Origin: Mya arenaria
Lineage: Eukaryota; Mollusca; Bivalvia; Myida; Myidae
NCBI RefSeq assembly: GCF_026914265.1
Contig: NC_069129.1
Location: 15,425,571-15,489,570 of the forward strand
Reading direction: 5' to 3'
Length of the DNA stretch: 64,000 nt
Below are positions 52,601 through 55,645 of this stretch, piece by piece. The notes beneath the pieces were generated by a model. It was not told the origin of the DNA, searched no databases, and saw nothing but the letters and a program-made list of their open reading frames with translations. Both the position numbers and the translations under genes were made by a program. Each line of letters begins with the position of its first letter. The stretch's first letter is position 1.

Positions 52601-55010
52601 GCACCTGCAGAGAAACAATACTTGTCAGATAGAATATGCATTCAAAGATAAAACATTGGTTTATACACTCTTTTTTTATCTCACTATTTGGACCAAATAT
52701 AATACCATAGTTTTATGATAAACATTAGGTTTATCTTTAAAGATCTTCCAACATATATTTATCCATATAAAGCACATAAACAAGGCAACCTGAAACTTAA
52801 GGATTTGATAAGAAATCCTCAAGTTTGTAAGCAGACAAAGTTAATTTGGCAATATTTGGACACATTGGTTAGAGTCTCATTGTCAATTAATGAAATAAAC
52901 AAATGTATGGAATAAAAATACTCTGTCAATCAGACAACAGGTGGGATTTTTCTTGTTGCTTGTGAAAAAATACAAAGTACTTAACTGTTGTTTAATGAAA
53001 TACTTTCTTTTTCATCAGAGGATTGATAATTATAAATCTAAGACAATGTTAAACATTGCATTATCACTAGTGTACGAGAATGATGAAATATAGGCTATAT
53101 TTCAAGCAACTCCAGTTATACCCCATCCCCTAAAGATCAGCCAGTGTTATATACTAGTACCTCTTCTTGACTTTAAGCTGAGAACAGTCATTAACTTTTT
53201 TTTTCCTTTTCTTCTTTATGCAACAAAGTTTAAAATAAAATTAAGTGCACATTACACATCATTACAAAATATTTTAATTAACTTGACACATCTACTCTAG
53301 CTGTTAAATAGATACATGTGGTTTACTTGTAACATTTTTGCTACCAGTAATAATCAAATATATTATCAGCTTTGACAGGTTATAATTTTCACCTACTGTA
53401 AAACCATTTTCAATTTTGTGTGGTATGAATCTCATTCATAATCCCTTGTATTTCCCACGTTTTTACAAATGCATCTAAATCCCATCGGAAAACATCCTCT
53501 TGTATACATTGATCGTATACTGAGGGCAATATACCAGTACTATTTTGCAAATATGTTGGTCAGTCAATAAAAGTTGATTTGCACTACATCTGAGTGCAAT
53601 TATTGTTTGTATCAGAATTTTAGGTTTTTATTTTTGTCTTCTTTGATCCAACAATCTGATCAATTCATCAAAAAATGAAAAAAGAAAGATTGAATTAATG
53701 CAAGCCATTTAAGTTCAAATTCTATGGAGATTAATTCTGTTACTACTATATATTTTAATGTTTAAAGTAACACTCTTATTCAAAATCAATACAAACGCAT
53801 GTATAAACAAAAATAAATTCTAAGTGATAAATCTTTATCTTCTTCCTAAATAATGCATTTATGGTGAGTGCTAAAGATTAACTGTGATCTACTATGGTCT
53901 CATTGAAATACTGTGATTTCTGCACCTTTCTGTTAATTAAACTTGGTACTTTATACATGAAAACCATAGATTTAAACATTTTTTCATACATTTGGTATAT
54001 AAAAACAATTGTACCAATTGTGATAAATCTTATTCGGGATAAAGAGTGTGCCTAGTTTATCATGCAGATTTTTTTTCAAAAGTTTACAAGCAAACTTAAG
54101 AGAAAAACATACAAGTACTTTACATAAATGATAAGCATTCTTAGGATAGCAGTAAGCCAGTTACTATCCTCACAAGAGACAATGCTCATCAAGGAATATA
54201 AATGCATAGGAGTGATTCAATAAAGTTAGCAAACATCTTTCATTTTGTCAAATCAAATATAGAAATCTCACTTTCAGATAGCTTTGAACATAACTGTAAA
54301 CGAGAAGTTGAGCTAGACACAGGAAAGGACAGTGCGATTTTAATTTTTTTCACTCTCGGGGGCATAAAAAATACACCTCAGAAATCAGTGAGATAAATTG
54401 GTTTTACTTTAACTTACCCATAAGAACTCGATCAGGCCAAAGAACATTTGGATTCCTCTTCACAAAGAATGGTGGGAAGAAAGATGGTGTGTACTGTCCC
54501 TTCTGATGCACTGTATACAGGAATGATACATGTCTATTAATCATTGTTATCACTAACTACATGAAACATGGCTTGAAACGGGCCAATTTCAGCACAATTA
54601 AGAGAAAATAAATAATATTTATATGACCATAGAAAAATTGTTTGATTTTGAAAGTCATTTTGAAACTCATATTCTTCACAAAATTGCAGTGTCCATTCAT
54701 TTTCACTTAAGGCTTGATGGGATAAAATAGCTTTGAAACTATACCATTGAATTGCTTTCAATATTTTGGCTTTCCATGTCAAATATTTATTGTTATCATA
54801 GATGCAAACAAGTCATTGCCTTAACACAAAAGTAAGTACCTAAACAAGTAAATAATCAATTGAAAAGAACTCATATTGATAATTGGCTCCAAATGTAATC
54901 TTCTGTAAAAATCAACCTTGCCTTTGTGAGCATATCCCTGGATCTTTCCTGTGATGTTACATCCTGAACATACTTTGGCTTTCACCATTCTGGAAATGCG
55001 GACAATGGGC
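1357..55010 (-). CDS. TDRD12: TDRD12-like Tudor protein (multi-exon gene span, 5' part incomplete)
   Basis: Known role of the family: TDRD12 (fly relatives are the Yb proteins) is a germ-line piRNA-pathway factor in cytoplasmic granules. Seen here, 5' to 3': a pre-helicase segment; the end of the helicase region; a CCCH zinc finger (C-x8-C-x5-C-x3-H across two exons); a Tudor domain whose segments IMFIDSGRLEQIPVF, VFLGRVKPKDKDIKW and VLRLGHRLWLDPLV match, from memory, human TDRD12 blocks LVEFIDEGRTGLVT, VCRVKPADNEIEW and ALGNTVWIDPMV; then a second classical Tudor domain (DERWYRGHIQTV, FFPDYGDLDFVP) and an ARM-like helical tail. Exons from 51.1 kb to the stop join in consistent phase with GT-AG borders. 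The stop is TAA at 1357-1359 and an AATAAA overlaps it. Odd points: no ATPase core found, an extra C-terminal Tudor, an ARM-like tail and an exon duplication. The TDRD12 call is firm; the exact 5' structure is not. Confidence 0.85.
1823..1875 (-). CDS. TDRD12: TDRD12-like exon VQGAVCQAFASLTSGSD
   Basis: A 53-bp exon with acceptor tatttacag and donor gtaaag. It starts in phase 0 and leaves two bases, which match the next exon. It reads as one amphipathic helix of the ARM-like tail. Confidence 0.7.
2815..2890 (-). CDS. TDRD12: TDRD12-like exon LQEAFRGQDSTDVLFELLES
   Basis: A 76-bp exon with acceptor ttgcttcag and donor gtttga, starting with the last base of a split Arg codon and ending in phase 0 (…TMCQQ). 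Helical, part of the ARM-like tail. Confidence 0.7.
3364..3431 (-). CDS. TDRD12: TDRD12-like exon NSCSIHQRQAADFITQAANI
   Basis: A 68-bp exon with acceptor atttccag and donor gtaat. It starts in phase 0 and leaves AG for the next exon. Helical tail segment. Confidence 0.7.
4574..4634 (-). CDS. TDRD12: TDRD12-like exon MCDILLEENIVQLSTYCLEM
   Basis: A 61-bp exon with acceptor tctattgtag and donor gtgagg. The first base completes an Arg codon and the exon ends in phase 0. Its pattern (…LLEENIVQLSTYCLE) is typical of the last helix of an ARM repeat. Confidence 0.72.
4866..5000 (-). CDS. TDRD12: TDRD12-like exon, ARM-like repeat
   Basis: A 135-bp exon with acceptor tgtatttcag and donor gtaatc. 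It reads LSTTQESVAKEGLVSLVKMV… then TIFECLLCYVKAGD. The VAKEGLVSLVKMV / IHKTIFECLLCYV pair is the clearest two-helix ARM/HEAT unit in the tail. Phase fits both neighbours (AG|T and AG|A). Confidence 0.78.
5414..5478 (-). CDS. TDRD12: TDRD12-like exon B, copy 1 (DLCKATKLAEELHNILSECL)
   Basis: A 65-bp exon with acceptor tgtttaag and donor gtaagt. It starts in phase 0 and leaves AG, which joins the exon at 4866-5000 to give Ser. Identical in the second copy at 7895-7959. Confidence 0.75.
5718..5810 (-). CDS. TDRD12: TDRD12-like exon A, copy 1 (FLLPRSTPGKRVFPSRLHKI…)
   Basis: A 93-bp, 31-codon exon, phase 0 at both ends, with acceptor ctacag and donor gtaaaa. It reads into …PGLCSAVYWEK. It links the Tudor part to the ARM-like tail. 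Confidence 0.72.
6142..7373. mobile_element. Helitron/pearl-like non-autonomous element with tandem-repeat core (family A)
   Basis: It begins AACAAGAGCTGTCACAGAGA and ends …CTTCGAGTCGAGCTAAAAA. The core is about six degenerate tandem units of roughly 165 bp, each with 'GCTGAGATATTAACC', 'AAACCTTAACCAGAATTTCT' and 'GCAAACTAGAGTTATCT'. GCTCGACTATTC near the start is mirrored near the end of other copies. This layout fits bivalve pearl / Helitron-like non-autonomous elements; the class is inferred. Confidence 0.7.
7495..7613. mobile_element. Family A element, start only, cut by duplication junction
   Basis: Only the first 119 bp of a family A element (AACAAGAGCTGTCACAGTGA…) are present before the junction. 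The equivalent at 9976 runs on to about 10705, so this copy was cut by the duplication breakpoint. Confidence 0.75.
7895..7959 (-). CDS. TDRD12: TDRD12-like exon B, copy 2
   Basis: Duplicate of the exon at 5414-5478 with the same splice sites and reading frame. Its AG end is compatible with the exon at 4866-5000 but not with the phase-0 start of exon A copy 1. Confidence 0.6.
8199..8291 (-). CDS. TDRD12: TDRD12-like exon A, copy 2 (Ser to Phe variant)
   Basis: Duplicate of 5718-5810 with PGLCFAVYWEK in place of PGLCSAVYWEK, plus one silent change. It is the first copy met after the exon at 12542-12771 and joins it in phase 0. Confidence 0.6.
8623..9854. mobile_element. Family A Helitron/pearl-like element, duplicated copy
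   Basis: Copy of the element at 6142-7373 carried in the second duplication unit. It has the same start and end motifs and a few single-base differences. Confidence 0.7.
9976..10705. mobile_element. Family A variant element with a different tandem core
   Basis: The start (AACAAGAGCTGTCACAGTGA) is family A. The core has three to four units of about 165 bp with 'GAGGTGGTACGCAAACTTTAA' -like and 'GTTACCTCCTCCTGTGTACA' blocks, and the end has a GCCGACACCGACGCCGACAC run before GGTGACTAGGATAGC. The ORFs in it on both strands come from the repeat. Confidence 0.6.
10706..12570 (-). repeat. Tandem array built from the 12542 exon/donor junction
   Basis: Degenerate units of about 35-45 bp, read on the minus strand as CTACAAAATACACAGTGAGA AAGCTTATGTCAGA. 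The real junction is CTGTACAAAATACACC|GTAAGA followed by AATTAATGTCAGA. So the last ~16 exon bases, the 5' splice site and the first ~18 intron bases form the repeat unit. A 1,050-bp transposon interrupts the array at 10776-11825. Confidence 0.7.
10776..11825. mobile_element. Harbinger-like non-autonomous DNA transposon
   Basis: Ends are inverted: GGCCAAAAAAATAAATACCT at the left and the complement of …ACACAGGTATTTTTTTTTTGGCC at the right. Inverted similarity covers about 30 bp and both sides share CTGTGTTTCCGGT. The element is flanked by TTA at 10773-10775 and 11826-11828, a 3-bp target duplication typical of PIF/Harbinger. No transposase ORF is seen. Confidence 0.72.
12542..12771 (-). CDS. 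TDRD12: TDRD12-like exon after the extra Tudor domain
   Basis: A 230-bp exon with acceptor cttataacag and donor gtaaga. It encodes DTWEIRAGDALWDMSHFVNE… to …LAKHTPDCTKYT, phase 1 in and phase 0 out. It continues the second Tudor region (extended Tudor or a small beta domain; fold not certain). Its donor is the first unit of the downstream array. Confidence 0.82.
12946..13121 (-). CDS. TDRD12: TDRD12-like exon, core of the extra Tudor domain
   Basis: A 176-bp exon with acceptor ctgtatcag and donor gtatgt. It encodes WYRGHIQTVKDDTVEIFFPD then YGDLDFVPRDKV and FFELPLQAIECKL. The WYR / F-x-DYG / LPLQAIECKL pattern is the canonical Tudor signature, with aromatic-cage candidates for methylarginine binding. 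Confidence 0.9.
13200..13760 (-). repeat. Tandem array built from the 13121 acceptor junction (~75 bp x 7)
   Basis: Seven units with starts near 13248, 13325, 13404, 13478, 13551, 13627 and 13697. On the minus strand each carries TATATCAG|ATGGCAATGAGGCCAT, close to the real acceptor CTGTATCAG|ATGGTACCGGGGCCAT. All copies lie upstream of the real exon in transcript orientation. Confidence 0.72.
13760..15829 (-). repeat. 27-bp tandem array built from the 15830 donor junction (~75 copies)
   Basis: On the plus strand the unit is CTACCTCTCCATGCTTACAA TAGTGAC. On the minus strand it reads CATGGAGAG|GTAGGTCACTATTGT, against the real exon-intron border GATGAGAG|GTAGGTCACGATTGT. The real donor is therefore the first unit of the array. 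The 27-bp period gives long frames with 9-residue repeats (YLSMLTIVT) that are not genes. Confidence 0.85.
15830..15949 (-). CDS. TDRD12: TDRD12-like exon, start of the extra Tudor domain
   Basis: A 120-bp exon with acceptor gtattccag and donor gtaggt. It encodes LESLMVEIGAYVERQEEDDV, then GKYCLAQYASFDE and a split Arg codon. 'G-K/C-x-A-x-Y-x-x-D-x-x-W-Y-R' across this border is the Tudor N-terminal strand. Confidence 0.88.
16276..16334. repeat. (CA)n microsatellite
   Basis: A run of CA dinucleotides followed by GCATGCGCACGCACGCACAC. It lies in an intron; the ORF over it is low complexity. Confidence 0.95.
16921..17040 (-). CDS. TDRD12: TDRD12-like exon MCQELLTEVLPACRPSHKVV…
   Basis: A 120-bp exon with acceptor ccatacacag and donor gtaagc. 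After a split Lys codon it encodes MCQELLTEVL…, ISSVHTPDHLYIQRHEKLE and joins ELESLMVE… in the next exon. 'V-x-x-V-x-x-P-x-x-L/F-Y-I-Q' is the usual opening of an extended Tudor domain. The intron upstream starts with a long (GAT)n run about 19 bases from the acceptor. Confidence 0.88.
17060..17304. repeat. (ATC)n / (CAC/CAT)n trinucleotide repeats
   Basis: About 95 bp of nearly pure ATC at 17060-17152, then mixed CAC/CAT to about 17300. It gives poly-His, poly-Ser, poly-Ile, poly-Met and poly-Asp frames on the two strands, none a gene. Confidence 0.95.
17450..17545. repeat. (TA)n microsatellite
   Basis: About 90 bp of TA. The following 300 bp contain ATTAAGGTGACC, ATTATGGGGACC and ATTAAGGCGACC, like the sequence beside the (TA)n tracts at 31.6 and 60.7 kb. 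Confidence 0.95.
18455..18535 (+). repeat. tRNA-derived SINE head (degenerate)
   Basis: ATGGCATAGTGGTTGGATTA resembles a Pol III A box, and 40 bases on CAGGAGTTCAAATATTG resembles a B box. No complete tRNA fold is expected from the spacing, so a SINE relic is the better reading. The rest of 17.85-19.75 kb shows nothing recognisable. Confidence 0.4.
19797..23326 (+). CDS. Unrecognised plus-strand gene, three exon-like pieces
   Basis: Three exon-like blocks lie in a TDRD12 intron, opposite strand. 19797-19900 reads LLRVSWKAGTFQYTTCKLRM then NCVCRLCEQKRKAAM with donor gtaagt. 20103-20189 (acceptor attgcag, donor gtgggt) reads AAWDNKVKSATVYQTARFIS SKGCRTFL. 23229-23326 (acceptor cttgcag) reads TADGEAWVHRAGFPAVWNLQ LNWGRELYKTP and a stop. 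The second and third join in phase (G|AT); the first does not join directly to the second, so an exon may be missing. A transposon cluster (21.1-23.05 kb) sits in the last intron. No family recognised; function unknown. Confidence 0.35.
21640..22130. mobile_element. GCGGCC-rich foldback element nested in the 21141-23052 element
   Basis: Repeated TAGCGGCCTA motifs at 21640-21710 and their complements at 22068-22125. The outer arms CTAGCGGCATGAAGTTAGCG and (complement) CTAGCGGCGTCAAGTTAGCG are nearly identical inverted repeats. Short internal direct repeats resemble a foldback element. Confidence 0.55.
22186..22380. repeat. (TTA)n and (CAN)n trinucleotide repeats
   Basis: A pure TTA run of about 60 bp, then degenerate ATT/CAT/CAC/CAG triplets. 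The frames over it (poly-Ile, poly-Tyr) are artefacts. Confidence 0.9.
25430..26690 (+). pseudogene. Decayed gene fragment with VGHTQEDID motif
   Basis: 25430-25532 (acceptor atttcag, donor ggtaat) is exon-like and reads ETNRNTEVLYILMEKQKHLP SFWRGSDQEENFKK. At 26424, after a cttcag acceptor, one frame reads VMVGHTQEDIDHRCLAI. Further on it reads TLCQTYFIRRAES and IVFDYNKVMK, with several stops. The motif resembles the VGHTHEDID signature that I recall from a widespread family of uncharacterised animal proteins (DUF7869-type). Family identity is inferred; whether the first exon belongs with it is uncertain. Confidence 0.4.
27255..27564. mobile_element. MITE with AAAGCTGCAC termini, copy 1
   Basis: Left end TAAAGCTGCACTCTCACAC and right end TCTGTGAGAGCTGCAGCTCT A form imperfect terminal inverted repeats about 310 bp apart. 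A second copy is at 28020-28372, and a lone right end (CTGTGAGAGTGCAGCTTTA) is at 25019-25037. Confidence 0.6.
28020..28372. mobile_element. MITE with AAAGCTGCAC termini, copy 2
   Basis: Left end AAGCTGCACTTTCACAGATT and right end CGGTGAGATTGCAGCTTTA. The interior (ATCTGATCTTTTTTCAGCA, CAAAAA…TCATT) is similar to copy 1. No transposase. Confidence 0.55.
28707..28939. mobile_element. hAT-like MITE, 233 bp
   Basis: Left end CAGGCGTGTAGCCGCC and right end GGTAGCTACGCCCCTG are imperfect inverted repeats with the CAG…CTG outline of hAT ends. The 8-bp flanks ACATCATA and ACATAATT match at 6 of 8. No ORF. Confidence 0.55.
29645..29778 (+). repeat. tRNA-like insert present in only one of the paired repeats
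   Basis: About 130 bp with GTGGGCGAGTGGATAAGCGA (tRNA-like A box) interrupt the composite repeat here. The partner copy at about 62568 is continuous across the site. This looks like a SINE-type insertion younger than the repeat pair, or a deletion in the partner. Confidence 0.45.
31626..31671. repeat. (TA)n microsatellite
   Basis: About 45 bp of TA at the border of the composite repeat, mirrored by the TA tract at 60641-60702. Confidence 0.95.
31770..31872 (+). promoter_or_regulatory. Probable promoter and 5' UTR exon of the Mab-21/cGAS-like gene
   Basis: CACGTG at 31778-31783, ACAGGAAGTTAG (ETS-like) at 31797 and AAAATGGCTGAG (YY1-like initiator) at 31829 lie within 60 bases. They are followed by a good donor, GACAG|GTAACA, at 31872/31873. 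The ATG there meets a stop after six codons, so the exon is untranslated. The intron would run to the acceptor ggtttttaag at 33513. Inferred from motifs only; 31873-33513 shows nothing else beyond short AT repeats. Confidence 0.4.
33514..35686 (+). CDS. Mab-21 / cGAS-like nucleotidyltransferase (cGLR-type), one frame break near the 3' end
   Basis: Single coding exon starting at ATG 33514 (AAGATGG context, directly after a ttttaag acceptor-like border). Residues 57-78, FGSQSEGTTTLG then QSDIDTLLC, give the GS motif (G58-S59) and the D-x-D pair (D72, D74) of the cGAS/Mab-21 fold. The C-half blocks NWEWRFSTSMMERLLM, LSTFHMKTAMLFTIET and LKHCPHYTIARVNL are typical of bivalve Mab-21-domain proteins. 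The first frame stops at 35490. The next frame continues from the A8 run at 35477-35484 with HIDTALNMLGNYYELENRLD, then SLEIYPRNNAANWHVA and a stop at 35686, which is the C-terminal TPR-like tail usual in these proteins. One base fewer in the run gives a 723-residue protein. Likely role by family: nucleic-acid-sensing cyclic dinucleotide synthase or relative; activity not shown. The locus is antisense inside a TDRD12 intron. Confidence 0.85.
35477..35484 (+). other. A8 homopolymer at the frame break
   Basis: The first frame ends GCC CAA AAA AAA GCT TAG. Seven A's would give GCC CAA AAA AAG CTT AGC and join the downstream TPR-like frame. A length error in the assembly, a length polymorphism or true loss of the tail would all give this. 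Confidence 0.75.
35698..35703 (+). terminator. Poly(A) signal AATAAA of the Mab-21-like gene
   Basis: AATAAA 12 bases after the stop of the continued frame at 35686. This supports the downstream stop as the natural gene end. Confidence 0.6.
35787..35857 (-). CDS. TDRD12: TDRD12-like exon HLERLFKMIQGKVHIPRALM
   Basis: A 71-bp exon with acceptor cttgtttcag and donor gtaagt. With the previous exon it gives …ADENPS|HLERLFKMI, matching the family's 'NPEHIEQLKKL' stretch after the Tudor domain. It leaves AA, which joins the exon at 17040 across an 18.7-kb intron. It is convergent with the Mab-21-like gene, whose stop is 100 bp away. Confidence 0.88.
36283..36790. mobile_element. Family A Helitron/pearl-like element, right-truncated
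   Basis: Starts AACAAGAGCTGTCACAGAGA and has two to three core units, but no end motif before the hairpin at 36798. Confidence 0.6.
36798..36899. repeat. 102-bp hairpin element
   Basis: TCTTCCATGGCCGAGAGTGT AAGATAGGT at the left is answered by ACCTATCTTACACCAGCGGC TATGGTAGA at the right, an imperfect inverted repeat with about 29-bp arms. Probably a minimal foldback MITE. Confidence 0.55.
37334..37525 (-). CDS. TDRD12: TDRD12-like exon, end of the family Tudor domain
   Basis: A 192-bp exon, phase 0 at both ends, acceptor ttccaacag, donor gtaagt. It encodes ASVFVHTELHGREMEGKIVL RLGHRLWLDPLV, then TRTIINKFSVHTELIRNGLA DENPS. It matches the remembered human order HDAKVILALGNTVWIDPMV … VRAEILSMGMGIDNPEH. 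Confidence 0.92.
37630..38755. repeat. 18-bp tandem array
   Basis: About 60 degenerate units of GAGAATGCAGTTGTGTGT (alternating with GAGAATGCAGTTTTATGT). Because 18 is a multiple of three, several frames on both strands stay open for 70-233 codons (ENAVVC / RMQLCV / LHSHTQ repeats). No gene is inferred. Confidence 0.95.
38815..38877 (-). CDS. TDRD12: TDRD12-like exon AVEVFLGRVKPKDKDIKWTV
   Basis: A 63-bp exon, phase 0 at both ends, acceptor tatttccaag, donor gtttga. 'A-V-E-x-F/I-x-x-R-V-K-P-x-D-x-x-I-x-W' is a distinctive TDRD12 Tudor block. Confidence 0.9.
39458..39547 (-). CDS. TDRD12: TDRD12-like exon IMFIDSGRLEQIPVFKLYKL…
   Basis: A 90-bp exon, phase 0 at both ends, acceptor tgtttcag, donor gtaatg. 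'F-I-D-x-G-R' followed by 'L-x-x-L-P' is the Tudor core; the usual DYG is DSG here, as in vertebrate TDRD12 (DEG). Confidence 0.9.
40002..40068 (-). CDS. TDRD12: TDRD12-like exon VQVLQLKEQGSHEKGAATTD
   Basis: A 67-bp exon with acceptor gaactatag and donor gtatga. The first base completes the Arg of …EMFFR, giving RVQVLQL, the counterpart of human FHRVQVLEV. Confidence 0.82.
40120..40996. mobile_element. hAT-like transposon remnant, 877 bp
   Basis: Ends CAGGGTTCGAATTTAACTTT and (complement) CAGGGTTAGAATTTAGACTC are inverted and start with CAG as in hAT. The flanks share TAAAT. A minus frame at 40243-40443 includes WVLPDGEGKYTPLKVNNVKL then LLDSFVIKKRPASDESS, which could be the N-terminal part of a hAT transposase. 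It lies in a TDRD12 intron 51 bp from an exon. Confidence 0.55.
41040..41705. repeat. Degenerate pearl-like tandem repeats ending in (GACA)n
   Basis: About five units of 100-120 bp with TGACCTTGACCTTAAAC and TTTCAATATGGTGAACA, ending in GAGACAGACAGACAGATGGA. The same 'GTGACCTTGACCTT' block is in the 47.4-kb and 55.2-kb repeats. Confidence 0.55.
42112..43224. mobile_element. Family A Helitron/pearl-like element with a different core
   Basis: Start AACAAGAGCTGACGTAAGAC, end CTTCGAATAGTCAAGCTAAA. The core is about six units of 110-120 bp with AAGTCAATCAGGGGCCATAA and TGAACAACTGTGTGAAGTAT. The same unit occurs inside the 29.3-31.7 kb composite repeat. Confidence 0.65.
43419..43473 (-). CDS. TDRD12: TDRD12-like exon GARIGEICGYQENEMFF
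   Basis: A 55-bp exon with acceptor tttccacag and donor gtaaga, taking one base and leaving two. Internal part of the first Tudor region; equivalent to human VEKVEKFGLYGLAEKTLFHR. Confidence 0.8.
43877..44039 (-). CDS. TDRD12: TDRD12-like exon VLVTHVIDASHYFVRVLGVR…
   Basis: A 163-bp exon with acceptor ttgtctgcag and donor gtgagt. It encodes VLVTHVIDASHYFVRVL, then MEDLSADFSKLQMNLALWYS. Equivalent to the remembered human FYILNATNYFGRIVDK … LYATLNAEMNEYF. Confidence 0.92.
44361..44454 (-). CDS. TDRD12: TDRD12-like exon, second half of the CCCH zinc finger
   Basis: A 94-bp exon with acceptor gatcttcag and donor gttgat. It encodes DVWRCRYRHSVMPDVDVHPS TDWLPNEGEIK. C and H of 'WRCRYRH' complete the finger begun in the previous exon. 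'LP-x-x-G-x-I-K' opens the Tudor region as in human. Confidence 0.9.
44480..45700. repeat. 30-bp tandem array
   Basis: About 29 well-preserved units of TTCTTTGTTGTCATGTTATC ATGGACAGAG to 45350, then degenerate units to about 45700. Both strands are open for more than 270 codons (FFVVMLSWTE on plus, KNSVHDNMTT on minus). It starts 26 bp upstream (transcript sense) of the exon at 44361-44454. Confidence 0.95.
45718..47005. mobile_element. Family A Helitron/pearl-like element
   Basis: Start AACAAGAGCTGTCACAGAGA, end TTCTTCGAATGGTCGAGCTT. The core contains a near-perfect direct repeat: 46014-46368 is repeated from about 46375 with very few changes, so part of the core was recently doubled. Confidence 0.7.
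47186..47247 (-). CDS. TDRD12: TDRD12-like exon, first half of the CCCH zinc finger
   Basis: A 62-bp exon with acceptor tttatcag and donor gtacac. It encodes RHEEDESRDLCDQKLAFGVC and leaves AG. With the next exon it gives C-x8-C-x5-C-x3-H, matching the remembered human [21 protein letters not shown]. Confidence 0.92.
47345..49366. mobile_element. Family A-like element interrupted by a second element
   Basis: Start AAGAGCTGTCGTAGGACAGT and end TTCAAATAGTCCAGCTAAAA belong together: the sequences at 47345-47440 and 48736-49366 form one element of the 42.1-kb type (AAGTTTGGTCACAATATGTC, GAACAACTGTATGGAGTATT) split by 47441-48735. Confidence 0.65.
47441..48735. mobile_element. Pearl-like element with ~182-bp tandem core, nested (family B)
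   Basis: Start AACAAGAGCTGTCACAGTAT and end GTGCGATTTTAATATGCCCA CCTTCGGGGGCATAAAAA. GAATGCCCCCGAA near the start mirrors TTCGGGGGCAT at the end. About six units carry GTGACCTTGACCTTTGAGGT, GCACGCGACACGTCGTCTTG and TAAAATCTGTCCATACAAG; the end has (GGAC)n. A lone end of this family is at 54330-54371. Confidence 0.7.
50136..50186 (-). CDS. TDRD12: TDRD12-like exon IQTQLKQIWVQVMTLLQ
   Basis: A 51-bp exon, phase 0 at both ends, acceptor cttttcag, donor gtaatg. It aligns with the human helix VPAELYEFTAGVLEAKED just before the zinc finger. Confidence 0.78.
50290..50720. repeat. Two-unit tandem repeat, ~180 bp
   Basis: TCGAAAGGAACCAAGCTCTA … GATACAATCAAAACTGAAGA at 50418-50505 is repeated at 50587-50675 with few changes. 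The ending GACGCACGGAGGCAC resembles other pearl-type element tails. Possibly a short degraded element. Confidence 0.55.
50985..51070 (-). CDS. TDRD12: TDRD12-like exon MSALAVSRFIIHCSINLIHL…
   Basis: An 86-bp exon with candidate acceptor gaagcctag and donor gtaatg, phase 0 out. The end LIHLVNTIQTYQ fits human VLRYLERADAK at the C-terminus of the helicase region. The start is less certain, as another AG could be used. Confidence 0.6.
52202..52258 (-). CDS. TDRD12: Candidate TDRD12-like exon QLAHVKDLQRMKPLKLKMM
   Basis: A 57-bp frame between gggcaatag and gtgggt. It resembles human 'GISDLQQLQKLKGLQPP' at the entry to the helicase region, but its phase (0 out) does not match the exon at 50985-51070, so exons between them are missing or the call is wrong. 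Confidence 0.3.
52620..54400. other. AT-rich intron, nothing recognised except one element end
   Basis: No exon-like block with open frame and splice sites was found on either strand. The only recognisable piece is the family B terminus at 54330-54371 (GTGCGATTTTAATTTTTTTC ACTCTCGGGGGCATAAAAA). Confidence 0.6.
54418..54502 (-). CDS. TDRD12: TDRD12-like exon KGQYTPSFFPPFFVKRNPNV…
   Basis: Encodes KGQYTPSFFPPFFVKRNPNV LWPDRVLM with donor gtaagt. The acceptor gtgcatcag at 54503 fits the phase of the upstream exon; an alternative AG eight bases upstream would add TGCATCAG. It resembles human SAPSFNKLNPALTLWPMFLQG between Tudor 1 and the helicase. Confidence 0.65.
54917..55010 (-). CDS. TDRD12: TDRD12-like exon PIVRISRMVKAKVCSGCNIT…
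   Basis: A 94-bp exon with acceptor attgttacag and donor gttgat. It encodes PIVRISRMVKAKVCSGCNIT GKIQGYAHKGK. Only this frame is open. It is the most 5' coding piece that could be placed with any confidence; Tudor 1 exons were not found. Confidence 0.55.
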
Positions 55011-55184
55011 CTGTAACAATTCAAAACAAAATTTTACAACTATAATATTAAATTGGGGTGGGGCATCATTTCAAGATCTGTTGACACAATTAAATCAGTG
55101 CCTGAATGTACAACAAGGCAATCCAAAGGACAGCTATATCCCCTGCAAATAACATTCTCGGATATCTGAACATAACGATATTTG

Positions 55185-55530
55185 TTATTCATATTGTGTG
55201 TACTAAGTGTAGGACCTTTAAATGTTAGATGTGACCTTGACCATTGAGTTATGGACACAGGTCAAGGTCACTGCAAATCATCCCAATGAGGACACATTTC
55301 TACCAGGTAATATGGTAATCCATTCCTGCAAGTTATACTCCAGACACGAGCATGTGTACTATGGCCTTTAAATGTCAGATGTGACCTTGAACATTGAGGT
55401 TTGGACCTGGGTCAAGGTCACTCCACATCATCTCAATGACAACATTTGTAAAAAGTTATATGGTACCCATCAATGCATTTGAAATATGGACCCGGATCAA
55501 GTTCACTGCACATCGTCTCAATAAGGACAA
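55185..55530. repeat. Degenerate pearl-like tandem repeats
   Basis: Three units with GTGACCTTGACCATTGAGTT, GGTCAAGGTCACTGCA and CATCATCTCAATGA, related to the family B core at 47.4-48.7 kb. Confidence 0.55.
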
Positions 55531-55544
55531 CATTTGAGTATCAG

Positions 55545-55645
55545 TGAAAGTGGCTTAAACTTTGGCTTTCACGTAAGAAAAGTAAGATGCTGGGTTTCAA
55601 ATTTGGCCACGCGGGTTTGAACCCAGTCTCCGACACATTTTTTTT
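55545..55645 (+). repeat. tRNA-derived SINE fragment
   Basis: GCGGGTTTGAACCCAGTCTC is a good Pol III B box with self-complementary arms; AGTGGCTTAAACTTTGGCTT upstream resembles an A box. Followed by an A/T tract. 55645-57340 shows nothing else that I recognise. Confidence 0.45.

Noticed and set aside
52525-52612. Exon-like block on the minus strand (acceptor tttctctgcag, frame ending FELCRLLVVRKK)
   Set aside because: Stops interrupt every frame from the acceptor and the phase does not fit its neighbours.
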